From NCBI GenBank assembly GCA_046331705.1, contig JAXLQJ010000080.1:1-24894 (forward strand): 24,894 nucleotides of DNA, in the 5' to 3' direction. Positions 1 to 7,050 of this stretch are shown one piece after another; position 1 is the stretch's first letter; every line of letters begins with the position of its first letter. Under the pieces are notes generated by a model that was not told the origin of the DNA, did not search any database, and saw only the letters and a program-made list of their open reading frames with translations. Source of the DNA: JADJOY01 sp046331705 [NCBI: bacterium] (lineage in GTDB: Bacteria; JADJOY01). A program made the translations under genes and the position numbers.

Positions 1-859
1 CGGGCCACGCCGCGTGAGGCCTGTAGGCGCGGGCGGACGAGAAACGATCGATCGGCATCGCCGTGTTGATCTCGGTGGTGCCAGCGGAGGGCGCGTGCGT
101 GTCGAGAGACGACGCGGCGCGCGGCGGTTCGGATGCGGATGACGCGGCGCTGGATGTGAGCTTGCGATCGTCGAGCGTGCTGCCGGTCGAGCCGCTTCGA
201 GAGACGATCGCGCGTGGTGACGCGGCGCTCGGTTCCGAGAGCACCCCAGGCGGCGGCATCCAGCTCGGCCGGGCCGGAAGATCGAGTGGGGCGTTCGCGC
301 GGCTTTCCGGCGGAGACGGCCGCTGCTGCGGTGCCGCCGAGACCGGGCCGCCTTTGCCACCGCTCGCGTTCGCGCGCTGCTCGGCCTCGCCCGGGCGTGT
401 CTTCTCGCCGGCGGGCGCCGCGGAGCGGGGCGGGGCGGGGGGCGCTCGATCGGCTACTCGTTCCCGGAGGGCGATCTGCCGCTCGGGGGCCTCGGGAGGT
501 GCGAACCAAAGCCATCCCAGAGCGAGGCCGATGAGCAGCGTGGCGGCGAGCGCAAACGACAATCCCGCGCGGGGCTGCACTGGGCGGCGGCGTGCACGCG
601 CGATGGCCGCGAGCTCGCGCTCGGCGTTCGCGAGGATCACGCGGCGACGGTCGGCGGGAATCTCGAAGGGTGCCGACGCCGCGGGAGCGAGCTCGTGACC
701 GAGCCGACGCAGCATCGCCAGCCCCGCGCGGCAGTGCGCACATGCGCGGAGGTGCGCATGCTCGAAGTCCGTCCCCTGGCCGAGGCGGATCGCGTCGAGA
801 CGCAGCGGCCCCAGATGCTCGCCGCCGTTCGATGCGTCGGGGTGAGTCGAGTCGGTCAT
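1..859 (-). CDS. Zinc-binding anti-sigma factor, membrane-anchored (partial, C-terminus beyond window)
   Basis: The frame is open from an ATG at 859 to the left edge of the window (286 codons, no stop seen), so the C-terminus is missing. The start overlaps the stop of the upstream ECF sigma gene by four bases (ATGA), which points to translational coupling. An H-x3-C-x2-C motif (H36, C40, C43) matches the ZAS zinc anti-sigma fold that in known families sequesters the partner sigma factor. A single hydrophobic segment at about residues 99-119 should span the inner membrane. Beyond it lies a long low-complexity region rich in Pro, Ala and Ser, probably disordered and periplasmic, with no recognisable sensor domain in the visible part. 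The role as anti-sigma factor to the upstream gene is inferred from the motif plus the overlap; the signal it senses cannot be told. Confidence 0.8.
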   Translation of the reverse strand, partial: MTDSTHPDASNGGEHLGPLRLDAIRLGQGTDFEHAHLRACAHCRAGLAMLRRLGHELAPAASAPFEIPADRRRVILANAERELAAIARARRRPVQPRAGLSFALAATLLIGLALGWLWFAPPEAPERQIALRERVADRAPPAPPRSAAPAGEKTRPGEAEQRANASGGKGGPVSAAPQQRPSPPESRANAPLDLPARPSWMPPPGVLSEPSAASPRAIVSRSGSTGSTLDDRKLTSSAASSASEPPRAASSLDTHAPSAGTTEINTAMPIDRFSSARAYRPHAAWP

Positions 860-1488
860 GGCGAGAGCCATGCGCGCATCGCGAGCAGCCCGTGGTGCAG
901 GCGAGATTTCACGGTGCCCTCCGGAATCGCCAGCGCCTCGGCGATTTCCTTGAGGCTGAGCCCATCGCCGAAACGCATCACCACGACCTCACGCTGCAGG
1001 TCGGGAATCGCGGCGAGGGCTCGGCGCAGGTCCGGCTGCATCCACTCCTGACTCCACGGGGTGTCGACCAACACGACGTCGCTCACGTCCACGTGGTTGC
1101 GCCGCGTGCGGTATTTCGAGATCGAAAGATGACGCACCGCCGGATAGAGGAACCCGCGCAGCGAGGTGGTGAGCGCGAGCGTCGGCAGCTTGCCCACCAA
1201 GTACTCGAAGGTCTCGCTCAGCACGTCGAGCGCATCATCGCGGTTGCCGAGGAATCGCATGGCGAGCGCCGCGACCCAGCCCGCGTGGCGGTCGAAGAGC
1301 CGCTCGAACGCGCCGGCCTCGCCGGATTGCACGGCGGCCACGAGTTCCGCGTCCGGCACCTCGACGGAGCGCAGGTCCTGGCTCGGATCGCGAGGCGGGC
1401 TTTGCTTCACGGCAGCCGTGGGTGCGGCTCGCGCCCGGTCGGCGACCCGCTCTCGGGGCGTTCTCGCCGCCCAGGTCGTCGGGGTCAC
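856..1488 (-). CDS. ECF-type RNA polymerase sigma factor
   Basis: This 210-residue protein has the two-domain layout of ECF sigma factors. Region 2 lies at about residues 50-130, with a core that includes LFDRHAGWVAALAMRFLG and SLRGFLYPAVRHLS. Region 4 lies at about 150-208, with the helix-turn-helix pattern LSLKEIAEALAIPEGTVKSR. A divergent linker sits between them. It would direct RNA polymerase to a small regulon when released from the anti-sigma factor encoded immediately downstream, whose ATG overlaps this stop codon. The start used is a GTG at 1488, 45 bases after the cobA-hemD stop. The first 45 residues are not part of the sigma fold, so a start further in is possible. I saw no clear autoregulated ECF promoter before it, so it may be read through from cobA-hemD. 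Confidence 0.88.
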   Translation of the reverse strand: MTPTTWAARTPRERVADRARAAPTAAVKQSPPRDPSQDLRSVEVPDAELVAAVQSGEAGAFERLFDRHAGWVAALAMRFLGNRDDALDVLSETFEYLVGKLPTLALTTSLRGFLYPAVRHLSISKYRTRRNHVDVSDVVLVDTPWSQEWMQPDLRRALAAIPDLQREVVVMRFGDGLSLKEIAEALAIPEGTVKSRLHHGLLAMRAWLSP

Positions 1489-1533
1489 GACACGTGAGCG
1501 GACGAGCCCCCCGAAACGTTCAATCGGACGCGC

Positions 1534-3093
1534 TCAGCTCGATGGGCACCCTTCGGCCGGTGCGTGGACGTCGGCGACGAGCGCACGTACCAGGCCGGCG
1601 ATGGTCGACTCGGACGCCACCACGTGCACCGGCACGCCGAGCTGCCGCGCCGTCTCCGCGGTGACCGGGCCGATGCACGCGACCCGCACGCGGCCCAGGT
1701 CCACCGCGCCACCACCCATCGCCTCCACGAGATTGCGCACCGTGGACGAGCTGGTGAACGTGAGGTACTGGATGCGACCGGCGCGAAAATCGGAGAGCAG
1801 TGCTTCCACCGGTACTTGCGGGCGCACGGTCCGGTAGGCCTCGGCGATGGTGACCTGGGCGCCGGCACGTTCCAGTTCGCGCGGTAACAGGTCGCGGGCG
1901 ATGGCGGCGCGCGGGATGAGCACGCGCAGCCCCACCACCGAGCCGTGGGCTGCGCGAAACGCTTCCAAGAGCCCCTCGGCGCGGTACTCGTCGGGCACCA
2001 GGTCGACGCGGATCCGGAGCTCGCGGATCGCCTGCGCCGTCGACGAGCCGATCGCCGCGACCCGCACGCCCTTGAGCTCGCGCAGGTCCTTGCCGCGCGC
2101 GTCCAGCCGCTCGAAGAAGCAACGCACCGCGTTGGCGCTGGTGAAGACCGCCCAGTCGTACGCGGAGACCTCGTCGATCGCTCGATCGAGCGCGGCGTAC
2201 GACTCGGGCGGCGCCAGCTCGATGGTCGGGAACGTGACGGGAGTCGCACCCTCGGCCTCGAGCGCTTGCACGAGGTCGGCCGCTTGCTCGCGGGCGCGCG
2301 TGACCAGGACGCGCTGACCGAAGAGCGGTCGCGTGTCCCACCACTTGAGCTTGTCGCGCAGTCGCACCACCTCGCCGACCACCAGCACCACCGGCGGCGT
2401 CATGCCGTGGGCATCGGCCTCGGCGACGACCCGCGCCAGCGGGGCCACGAGCGTCTCTTGCTCGGGCGTGGTTCCCCAGCGGATGAGCGCCGCGGGCGTG
2501 TCGGCGCCGAACCCGCGTGCCAAGAGCGCCTCGACGTTTCGAGCGAGGTTGGAGCGGCCCATCAAGAGCACCACGGTCTCGCGGCCGGTCGCCCGCGACG
2601 CGGGTAGGGAGGAGGCTTCCAGCGCGTCCTCGCCGTCGTCGGCTTCGGCCTCGTCGCGACCGAGCGCCACCAGCAGCGACGTGGCCACGCCGCGATGGGT
2701 GGCAGGGATGCCGGCGTACGCGGGTACCGCGAGCGCGCTCGTGATGCCGGGCACGACCTCGAACGTGACGCCCGCGGCGGCCAGCGCCTCGGCCTCTTCG
2801 CCGCCACGTCCGAAGAGGAAGGGATCGCCGCCTTTGAGCCGCACCACGCGCTTGCCGGCGCGGGCGCGATCGATGAGCAGCGCTTGGATCGTCGCCTGAT
2901 CGCTACGCCCTTCCCCCGGCTTCTTGCCGACGTAGATCCGCTCGGCGCGAGCCGGGATCTCGTTCAGCAGGAACGCGCTCGCGAGATGGTCGTAGACCAC
3001 CACGTCCGCGCGGCGAAGGAGCGCGAGCCCCTTCACCGTCACCAGCCCCGGGTCACCGGGTCCAGCGCCCACCAGATGCACGATTCCGCTCAT
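1534..3093 (-). CDS. cobA-hemD: Uroporphyrinogen-III C-methyltransferase / uroporphyrinogen-III synthase fusion (CobA-HemD)
   Basis: The 519-residue protein joins two tetrapyrrole enzymes. Residues 1-250 are a SUMT (SAM-dependent uroporphyrinogen-III methyltransferase, making precorrin-2 for siroheme and cobalamin). They carry the N-terminal glycine loop [33 protein letters not shown] (residues 85-100) and VVPGITSA. Residues 255-519 are HemD, which closes and rearranges hydroxymethylbilane to uroporphyrinogen [19 protein letters not shown] and [16 protein letters not shown] are typical. The ATG at 3093 is chosen because the SUMT fold begins within three residues of it. The same frame stays open far upstream, but that stretch has no domain and overlaps a repeat. 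An oddity is that the loop after THRGVATS (residues 132-139) has LVALGRDE plus about 20 extra, partly acidic residues where SUMTs usually have a TGHE-like motif. Fusions of this kind are known in several bacterial groups. Confidence 0.92.
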   Translation of the reverse strand: MSGIVHLVGAGPGDPGLVTVKGLALLRRADVVVYDHLASAFLLNEIPARAERIYVGKKPGEGRSDQATIQALLIDRARAGKRVVRLKGGDPFLFGRGGEEAEALAAAGVTFEVVPGITSALAVPAYAGIPATHRGVATSLLVALGRDEAEADDGEDALEASSLPASRATGRETVVLLMGRSNLARNVEALLARGFGADTPAALIRWGTTPEQETLVAPLARVVAEADAHGMTPPVVLVVGEVVRLRDKLKWWDTRPLFGQRVLVTRAREQAADLVQALEAEGATPVTFPTIELAPPESYAALDRAIDEVSAYDWAVFTSANAVRCFFERLDARGKDLRELKGVRVAAIGSSTAQAIRELRIRVDLVPDEYRAEGLLEAFRAAHGSVVGLRVLIPRAAIARDLLPRELERAGAQVTIAEAYRTVRPQVPVEALLSDFRAGRIQYLTFTSSSTVRNLVEAMGGGAVDLGRVRVACIGPVTAETARQLGVPVHVVASESTIAGLVRALVADVHAPAEGCPSS

Positions 3094-3114
3094 GCCGATG
3101 CTCACGCCACGACG

Positions 3115-3261
3115 GGCGATGGGATCTCGCTTTCCGGCACGCCTCGTCGGTGGCCCCAAGTGCGAGGCGATCCGAGCGCTAGCGTCCTCGTTCAGGCCCC
3201 CTCGAACCCCGGCTTTTCCCCGGGACTTCCCTCTCCAAGCCGGTGTCCGCCCCCTCCAAGG
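3115..3261 (-). repeat. Diverged direct repeat, copy A
   Basis: Bases 3115-3178 align without gaps to 5067-5130 with 45 of 64 identical by hand count. The similarity then continues with small gaps to about 3261 (and weaker to about 3335), including a shared stretch around acttcc...caagcc...ggcc. Both copies have the same orientation and both lie upstream of a minus-strand gene. Mismatches do not favour third codon positions in any frame I tried, so this does not look like conserved coding sequence. It could be a mobile or multicopy intergenic element, or a conserved leader RNA. Confidence 0.65.
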
Positions 3262-3270
3262 CCGCGGGCC

Positions 3271-3287
3271 CCGCTCGGGCCGAGCGG
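3271..3287. other. Perfect 8+8 palindrome in the cobA-hemD upstream gap
   Basis: CCGCTCGG and CCGAGCGG flank a single central G, giving a perfect inverted repeat of 17 bases about 180 bases before the cobA-hemD start. It could be a protein-binding site or a hairpin. The repeat copy near 5067 does not carry the same palindrome, so it is not a conserved part of that element. Palindromes of this size do arise by chance in GC-rich DNA. Confidence 0.3.
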
Positions 3288-3571
3288 CACCCCGACGGGC
3301 CGGCAGACCTCGACCATCCTGGCGAGTCCGCCCGGCCCGTGCAACCGGACGCTGCGAGCACCGGCCGCGCGCGGAGCCACCCCGCTCGCTGCGCGACTCG
3401 GCCACGTTCCGCTCACCGAGGCGTGCGCTGGTCGAGGTCGGTCGGTCGCATTCGTCGTGAGCGCGGAGGGTCGGACGGGCGGCGATGGGGCGCGCTGCGA
3501 GTCGGGTCGTCGTACGCGTCGAGGGACCACCACGCCGAGCGGTAGCTCTCCGCGAAGCCCGCGCCGGCGCG

Positions 3572-3593
3572 GTGAGGCTACGCCCTGCCTCAC
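3572..3593 (-). terminator. Hairpin at the end of the lipoprotein gene
   Basis: A perfect 7-base stem (GTGAGGC/GCCTCAC) with an 8-base loop begins at the stop codon of the lipoprotein gene. No T-run follows on the minus strand, so intrinsic termination is uncertain; the position is the main support. Confidence 0.35.
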
Positions 3594-4981
3594 TCGGTCT
3601 TGCACTCGTACGATTTCTTGAAACCCCAGCCCGCGTAGCTCTTTCCACCCTGCTCGACGTAAACCTTCGTCCAGCTGGGATTGCTCGCGTCGTCGCTGAC
3701 CGTGAGCTCGGTGCCCTTGGGGAACGTCTTGATTGCCTTGGCGTCCCGACTGCCGCTCGCGCGAACCGTCATGCTGTCGATCGTCACGCAACGAGGCGTG
3801 GCGGTAGGCGCTGGCCCGGGCGGTGCCTCGGTGCCGCACGCGACCTTGATCGGGCAAACGTCCTTGGATGTGCTCGTGATGAGGTCGCCCGCCGAGAAGC
3901 TCTCCTGGAAATCACCCAGCTCGCGCTTGTCCAAGAGTTTCGCATGAGCGGCGACCGCCTCGGCGTCGCTTGGGTCGAGATCCACGGCTCTCCCCATGAG
4001 CTGCGTCGCCTCTCGATGGCAGCCCTTCAGGTCCTTCACGACGGCGAGGTTGTAATAGTCGGCAGCCGTCGCCTGGCTCTCCTTCACGGCCTCCTCGAGC
4101 GTCTTCTCCGCCTGATCCCAGTTGCAGTTCATCGCATAGCCGATGCCCAGCTCTCCCTTGGGCGTCGACGCGCTCTTGATTCCGATGGATCCCTTTTGCA
4201 TGTGAGGTTGAATCTTCTTGAGAAACCTTTCGACCGATTGCTCGGCGAGCCCATCGAGGATGCCGACCTCGGTAGGAAGCTGCGACACTTTGTGGACGAC
4301 CGGACTCTTGTCCTTTGCGCCCTGACCAAGGAGCGCGCCGACTCCACTGTTCACGGCGTTACCGATACCCACGGCTGCCGCATCGCCCGAGATCAGCACC
4401 TCCCAGGTGCCGGTCTCGTTCGTCGACTGCGCCACGATCGTCTTCAGCGTGCCGCACGGTGAGTCTGGGCGGACGTCAACCATCTTGAAGTTGACGGTCA
4501 GATCACCGGTTCGAAGGCGGTACTTGTTCAGCACGTACCGGCCGGTCTTGTCGTCGACCACGATCTTGTCGTCACGCTCGGAATCCGTCAGCGTAGCGGC
4601 CGTGATGTCCCCGAAGATGATGCCTTCGAGGCCGGCGCCTTGGAGTGCCGCGAGCGATCGCTGGGTGAGTGATCCCTTGTCGTGAAATTGCTCGATCTCA
4701 CGTGCGATCTTGCCGAGCTCTTCGGAGTCGCGCGCGAAGAACTCGAGCTGCTTCTCGTTCGCGATTCCCTGGGTGAGCTTGCCGACGATCGTCGATGCAA
4801 GCGTAGGTGCAACCTTGTTCGCGGACGTCTTGAACGAGCCGATGCCGACCTTGCTGATCCCGCAGATGTCGACTTCACCACTTTGAAGCTTTTGCACCTG
4901 AATCTTCTTGGCACATCCGCTCGCCATCGGAGCGGTGACGAGGCCGATCAGTACCAGGGAAAGGAGGCAGGGGGATCGCAT
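3590..4981 (-). CDS. Lipoprotein with CsgG/LPP20-like N-terminal part, TPR-like region and C-terminal SH3-like domain
   Basis: The 463-residue protein starts with a lipoprotein signal (hydrophobic stretch, then MASG before C23), preceded by a GAGGAG ribosome site. Residues 40-280 alternate short strands and helices around VGIGSFKTSANKVAPTLAS and LEGIIFGDITAATL, which recall the CsgG/LPP20-type fold of periplasmic lipoproteins, though this is a resemblance only. Residues about 295-355 look like two TPR repeats (AMNCNWDQAEKTLEEAVKES, then DYYNLAVVKDLKG...AVDLDPSDAEA). The last 70 residues, from CVTIDSMTVRASGSRDAKAI, look like a bacterial SH3 domain ending in AGWGFKKSY. It stands alone between two long gaps that contain a shared repeat. 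In the first 66 or so codons roughly a quarter end in A or T, clearly more than in hemB or the hydrolases, which may indicate different ancestry. The function is unknown; an envelope role is inferred from the lipobox. Confidence 0.8.
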   Translation of the reverse strand: MRSPCLLSLVLIGLVTAPMASGCAKKIQVQKLQSGEVDICGISKVGIGSFKTSANKVAPTLASTIVGKLTQGIANEKQLEFFARDSEELGKIAREIEQFHDKGSLTQRSLAALQGAGLEGIIFGDITAATLTDSERDDKIVVDDKTGRYVLNKYRLRTGDLTVNFKMVDVRPDSPCGTLKTIVAQSTNETGTWEVLISGDAAAVGIGNAVNSGVGALLGQGAKDKSPVVHKVSQLPTEVGILDGLAEQSVERFLKKIQPHMQKGSIGIKSASTPKGELGIGYAMNCNWDQAEKTLEEAVKESQATAADYYNLAVVKDLKGCHREATQLMGRAVDLDPSDAEAVAAHAKLLDKRELGDFQESFSAGDLITSTSKDVCPIKVACGTEAPPGPAPTATPRCVTIDSMTVRASGSRDAKAIKTFPKGTELTVSDDASNPSWTKVYVEQGGKSYAGWGFKKSYECKTE

Positions 4982-5431
4982 GGTCTCCTCGAAGGTCGAT
5001 CACGCCGTGCGGAGATCGATCGATGATTCACTCGATGACGTCGCCCTCGGAACGTTGCCCTCGCCTGACCACGGGAACTTGCTCTCCGGTGCGCTTCGTC
5101 GGCAGCCGGGCATTCCGGGCGATCCGAGCGTCTCCGAGCTCGCTCACGCCGCTTCCGATGCCAGTTTCCCCCCACGGAACTTCCCCGTTCAAGCCGACGT
5201 TCACTCCTTTCGAGGCCCCAGCGTCGACGCGGGCCCGGCAGGTCGGTCGCGTGACTCCGCCAGGTGCTCCACTCGCCCGGTCCGGTGCGGGTCTCCTCGC
5301 TCGAGCAGCACCGATGGCGTCGAGTCCCGTGTGAAGCGGGTCGCCTCGCAAGGTGACGACGCGAAGGGCCGTGCGGGCGTCCGATCGGGCGCGAGTCGTG
5401 GGCAACTCGGCGCGTCGCGGAGCGCGCGGGC
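4982..5431. other. Intergenic gap without a gene; holds repeat copy B
   Basis: No gene with a domain or ribosome site is seen in these 450 bases between the propeller-like gene and the lipoprotein gene. A minus-strand frame of about 156 codons covers it, but where it overlaps the repeat the matching frame in copy A diverges at all codon positions and meets a stop. I therefore treat it as noncoding. Confidence 0.55.
5067..5217 (-). repeat. Diverged direct repeat, copy B
   Basis: This is the partner of the element at 3115-3261 in the same orientation, about 70 percent identical over the ungapped 64-base core. Similarity fades out near 5265. It ends about 86 bases before the lipoprotein start, whereas copy A ends about 22 bases before cobA-hemD, so the spacing to the downstream gene is not conserved. 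Confidence 0.65.
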
Positions 5432-6682
5432 TCAGGGAGCCGTCGCGCTCCAGTTGCCCGTGTTTCCCCACTCGAAGCCGTCGGCGAAGAGATCCCAAGC
5501 CACGCGCGCGAACACGTTGGCTGGCAAGCCGGAAATCTGCCGCAGCCAGCCAACCAGCCAGCCGGACTCGGAGCCGGCGACTGCGGCGTAGAAGTCTTCC
5601 AGTGGATCAGCAGGCTGGCTCACGAAGACGCCGTTCCCGAGCGCTCCCGTGGCCAGCAGGCGCTTGCCGACCAACTCGCGCGGCGCCGTGAGCGCCTCCC
5701 ACACCACGAGGTAGTCGACTCCACCGCTCATACAAGCGACGTCCGGGCGGACGTCTCGTCCGAGGAGGCTCCCGAACGACTTCGGATCCTGCCAGAACGA
5801 TCCATCACCCTGAAGGAAGCGCCCGTAGACATCCTCGTTCGGGGGATCGACCGTGTCGTTGTAGCTTTCCCACACCACCAGGAACTGCCAGTTCTCGCAG
5901 CTCGCCACAGCGGGCCTGGTCTCCGCTGCCGGCCAGCCGGCGACGGTGATCTCGGAACCCATCGAGCCGGTGGTGCTCACCAGCTTTCCCAGGACGTCGA
6001 AGGTGTTGTCGTAGACCACCAGGAACTTGTTCCCGAACGGTTCCCAGGCGATGTCCGAGAACCAGCGATGCTCGCTCGAGTGGCTCGCCACGGTGAAAGA
6101 GGGCTCCAGCGCTCCGAAGGCCACCAGCGCGCCCTGCACCTTCCAGTAGTCACTGTCCCAGTCGTCCCAGGTCACGAGGAACTTCTCGCTCACCCAGGAA
6201 AAGGCCACCGCGGGCCTTTGCTCGTCATGGGTGGTGTCCTCCACCACGAATTCGTCCCATCCGGGGAAGACGCCGCTCCAGTTCAGGAGCCGCCCGTAAA
6301 TGTCCCAGTCGCTGCCATCGCCGTTGTAGTCGTACTCGTACACGACCAGGAATCGGTCCCCCTCGCCGTCGTAGGCGACGGCGGGATTCCTTCGGGCGTG
6401 GCCGCCCGGGGGGGCGACGTCGAACGCGGCTCCCTTGGGAAACCCGTGCCGATCGAGAAGGCGAGCATGGATTCCGTTCGGTGCCGGCGGGAAGTCTTCG
6501 CCCCATACCACCAGGTACTCGTCGTGGTTGAAGTCGTACGCCACGTCGACCCAGCGCTCGTCCGGGGATGCGATCGAGATCGTCACCTCGGGCGCCATCG
6601 CCTGATCGGCTGCCACCCCCGGCACCCAGAAGCCAGCGAGCAGAATGAATAGCGTGATCGCGCGCGCTCCGGCTCGTCGCAT
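5432..6682 (-). CDS. Secreted protein with seven propeller-like repeats
   Basis: The ATG at 6682 is chosen because a strong ribosome site (GGCAGGAGGG, about 5 bases before it) and a signal peptide (ITLFILLAGFWVPGVAA) follow directly; the frame is open further upstream without support. The mature part contains seven repeats of the pattern P-x-V-A-(Y/F)...(F/Y)-L-V-V-W, for example VDVAYDFNHDEYLVVWGED, AVAYDGEGDRFLVVYEYD, AVAFSWVSEKFLVTWDDW, DIAWEPFGNKFLVVYDN, AVASCENWQFLVVWESY, DVACMSGGVDYLVVWEA and a degenerate AVAGSESGWLVGWLRQ. Seven repeats of roughly 50 residues fit a seven-bladed beta-propeller; the fold is inferred. The C-terminus, LFADGFEWGNTGNWSAT, matches a D-G-F-E-x-G-(N/D)...W tail seen on many secreted proteobacterial proteins. 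No catalytic motif is visible. It could be a surface-binding or adhesive protein. Confidence 0.8.
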   Translation of the reverse strand: MRRAGARAITLFILLAGFWVPGVAADQAMAPEVTISIASPDERWVDVAYDFNHDEYLVVWGEDFPPAPNGIHARLLDRHGFPKGAAFDVAPPGGHARRNPAVAYDGEGDRFLVVYEYDYNGDGSDWDIYGRLLNWSGVFPGWDEFVVEDTTHDEQRPAVAFSWVSEKFLVTWDDWDSDYWKVQGALVAFGALEPSFTVASHSSEHRWFSDIAWEPFGNKFLVVYDNTFDVLGKLVSTTGSMGSEITVAGWPAAETRPAVASCENWQFLVVWESYNDTVDPPNEDVYGRFLQGDGSFWQDPKSFGSLLGRDVRPDVACMSGGVDYLVVWEALTAPRELVGKRLLATGALGNGVFVSQPADPLEDFYAAVAGSESGWLVGWLRQISGLPANVFARVAWDLFADGFEWGNTGNWSATAP

Positions 6683-6751
6683 CGTCGCCCTCCTGCCGAC
6701 CACGACGAGACGATCGCGCCGCCGAATCGCGGCCTGGCACGACCAATTCCC

Positions 6752-6767
6752 CTCAAGACTCATGCCA
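6752..6767 (-). promoter_or_regulatory. Imperfect sigma-54-like -24/-12 site before the propeller-like gene
   Basis: On the minus strand TGGCATG, four bases, then TTGAG resembles the sigma-54 consensus TGGCACG-N4-TTGCW. The -24 GG is present, but the -12 GC is replaced by GA, a serious defect. It would place the start of transcription about 60 bases before the ATG at 6682. Confidence 0.2.
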
Positions 6768-6968
6768 GAATCGAGGGCGAACCCGACCCGCGCGTGTCGA
6801 ACCGCGGTGGCGAGGTTTTCGGTTTGTCGTGCGCGAGTGCTCACCGGCGGCCGCGTGATCGGCCTCACATGCGCCGGGCGAACGCGCGAACGAGGGTCGG
6901 CGCGGTGTTACCTGCCGAGTGCGCCGCGGGAAGGCGCGCGCGGAAGAGGGGCGCGCCACGGTGACATC

Positions 6969-6991
6969 GCCACGCGGCCGCGCCGTGTGGC
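6969..6991 (-). terminator. GC-rich hairpin downstream of the DUF547 gene
   Basis: On the minus strand GCCACAC and GCGTGGC can pair with one mismatch around a GC-rich loop, about 60 bases after the stop at 7051. There is no T-run, so this is a weak candidate. Confidence 0.22.
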
Positions 6992-7050
6992 TGACCCCGC
7001 GCGGCTTGGCTCGCGGGCGAGATGAGCCGCCGTCGTCGTGGCGCAGGCGC

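Larger units (their letters stand above)
3094..3589. other. Intergenic gap without a gene; holds repeat copy A and two hairpins
   Basis: No credible gene is seen in these 496 bases. The open frames on either strand have no domain, no ribosome site and Arg/Pro/Ala-rich compositions typical of GC-rich noncoding DNA. The part next to cobA-hemD is a repeat shared with the gap at 4982-5431. A 17-base palindrome lies at 3271-3287, and a hairpin sits over the end of the neighbouring lipoprotein gene. The cobA-hemD promoter, if separate, should be here, but I cannot place it. Confidence 0.6.
6683..7050. other. Intergenic gap of 368 bases without a gene
   Basis: I see no gene here. The half nearest 6682 should carry the promoter of the propeller-like gene, and an imperfect sigma-54-like match is described separately. 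The half nearest 7051 contains a GC-rich hairpin that could terminate the radical SAM-DUF547 transcript. Confidence 0.5.

Noticed and set aside
63-1051. Plus-strand open frames across the left edge
   Set aside because: They are antisense to the anti-sigma and sigma genes, which show family motifs and an ATGA junction; the plus-strand products are Arg/Ala-rich without domains.
1489-1533. Autoregulated ECF promoter before the first sigma gene
   Set aside because: A GAAC followed by CGTCC occurs, but the spacing is about 13 bases rather than the usual 16-17.
3094-3589. Cobalamin riboswitch before cobA-hemD
   Set aside because: I found no B12-box-like core or the expected paired arrangement, and the element present is shared with an unrelated lipoprotein gene.
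3115-5217. Integron attC sites
   Set aside because: The paired repeats flank a gene in the same orientation, but no RYYYAAC/GTTRRRY core sites are visible at their ends and no integrase gene is in the window.
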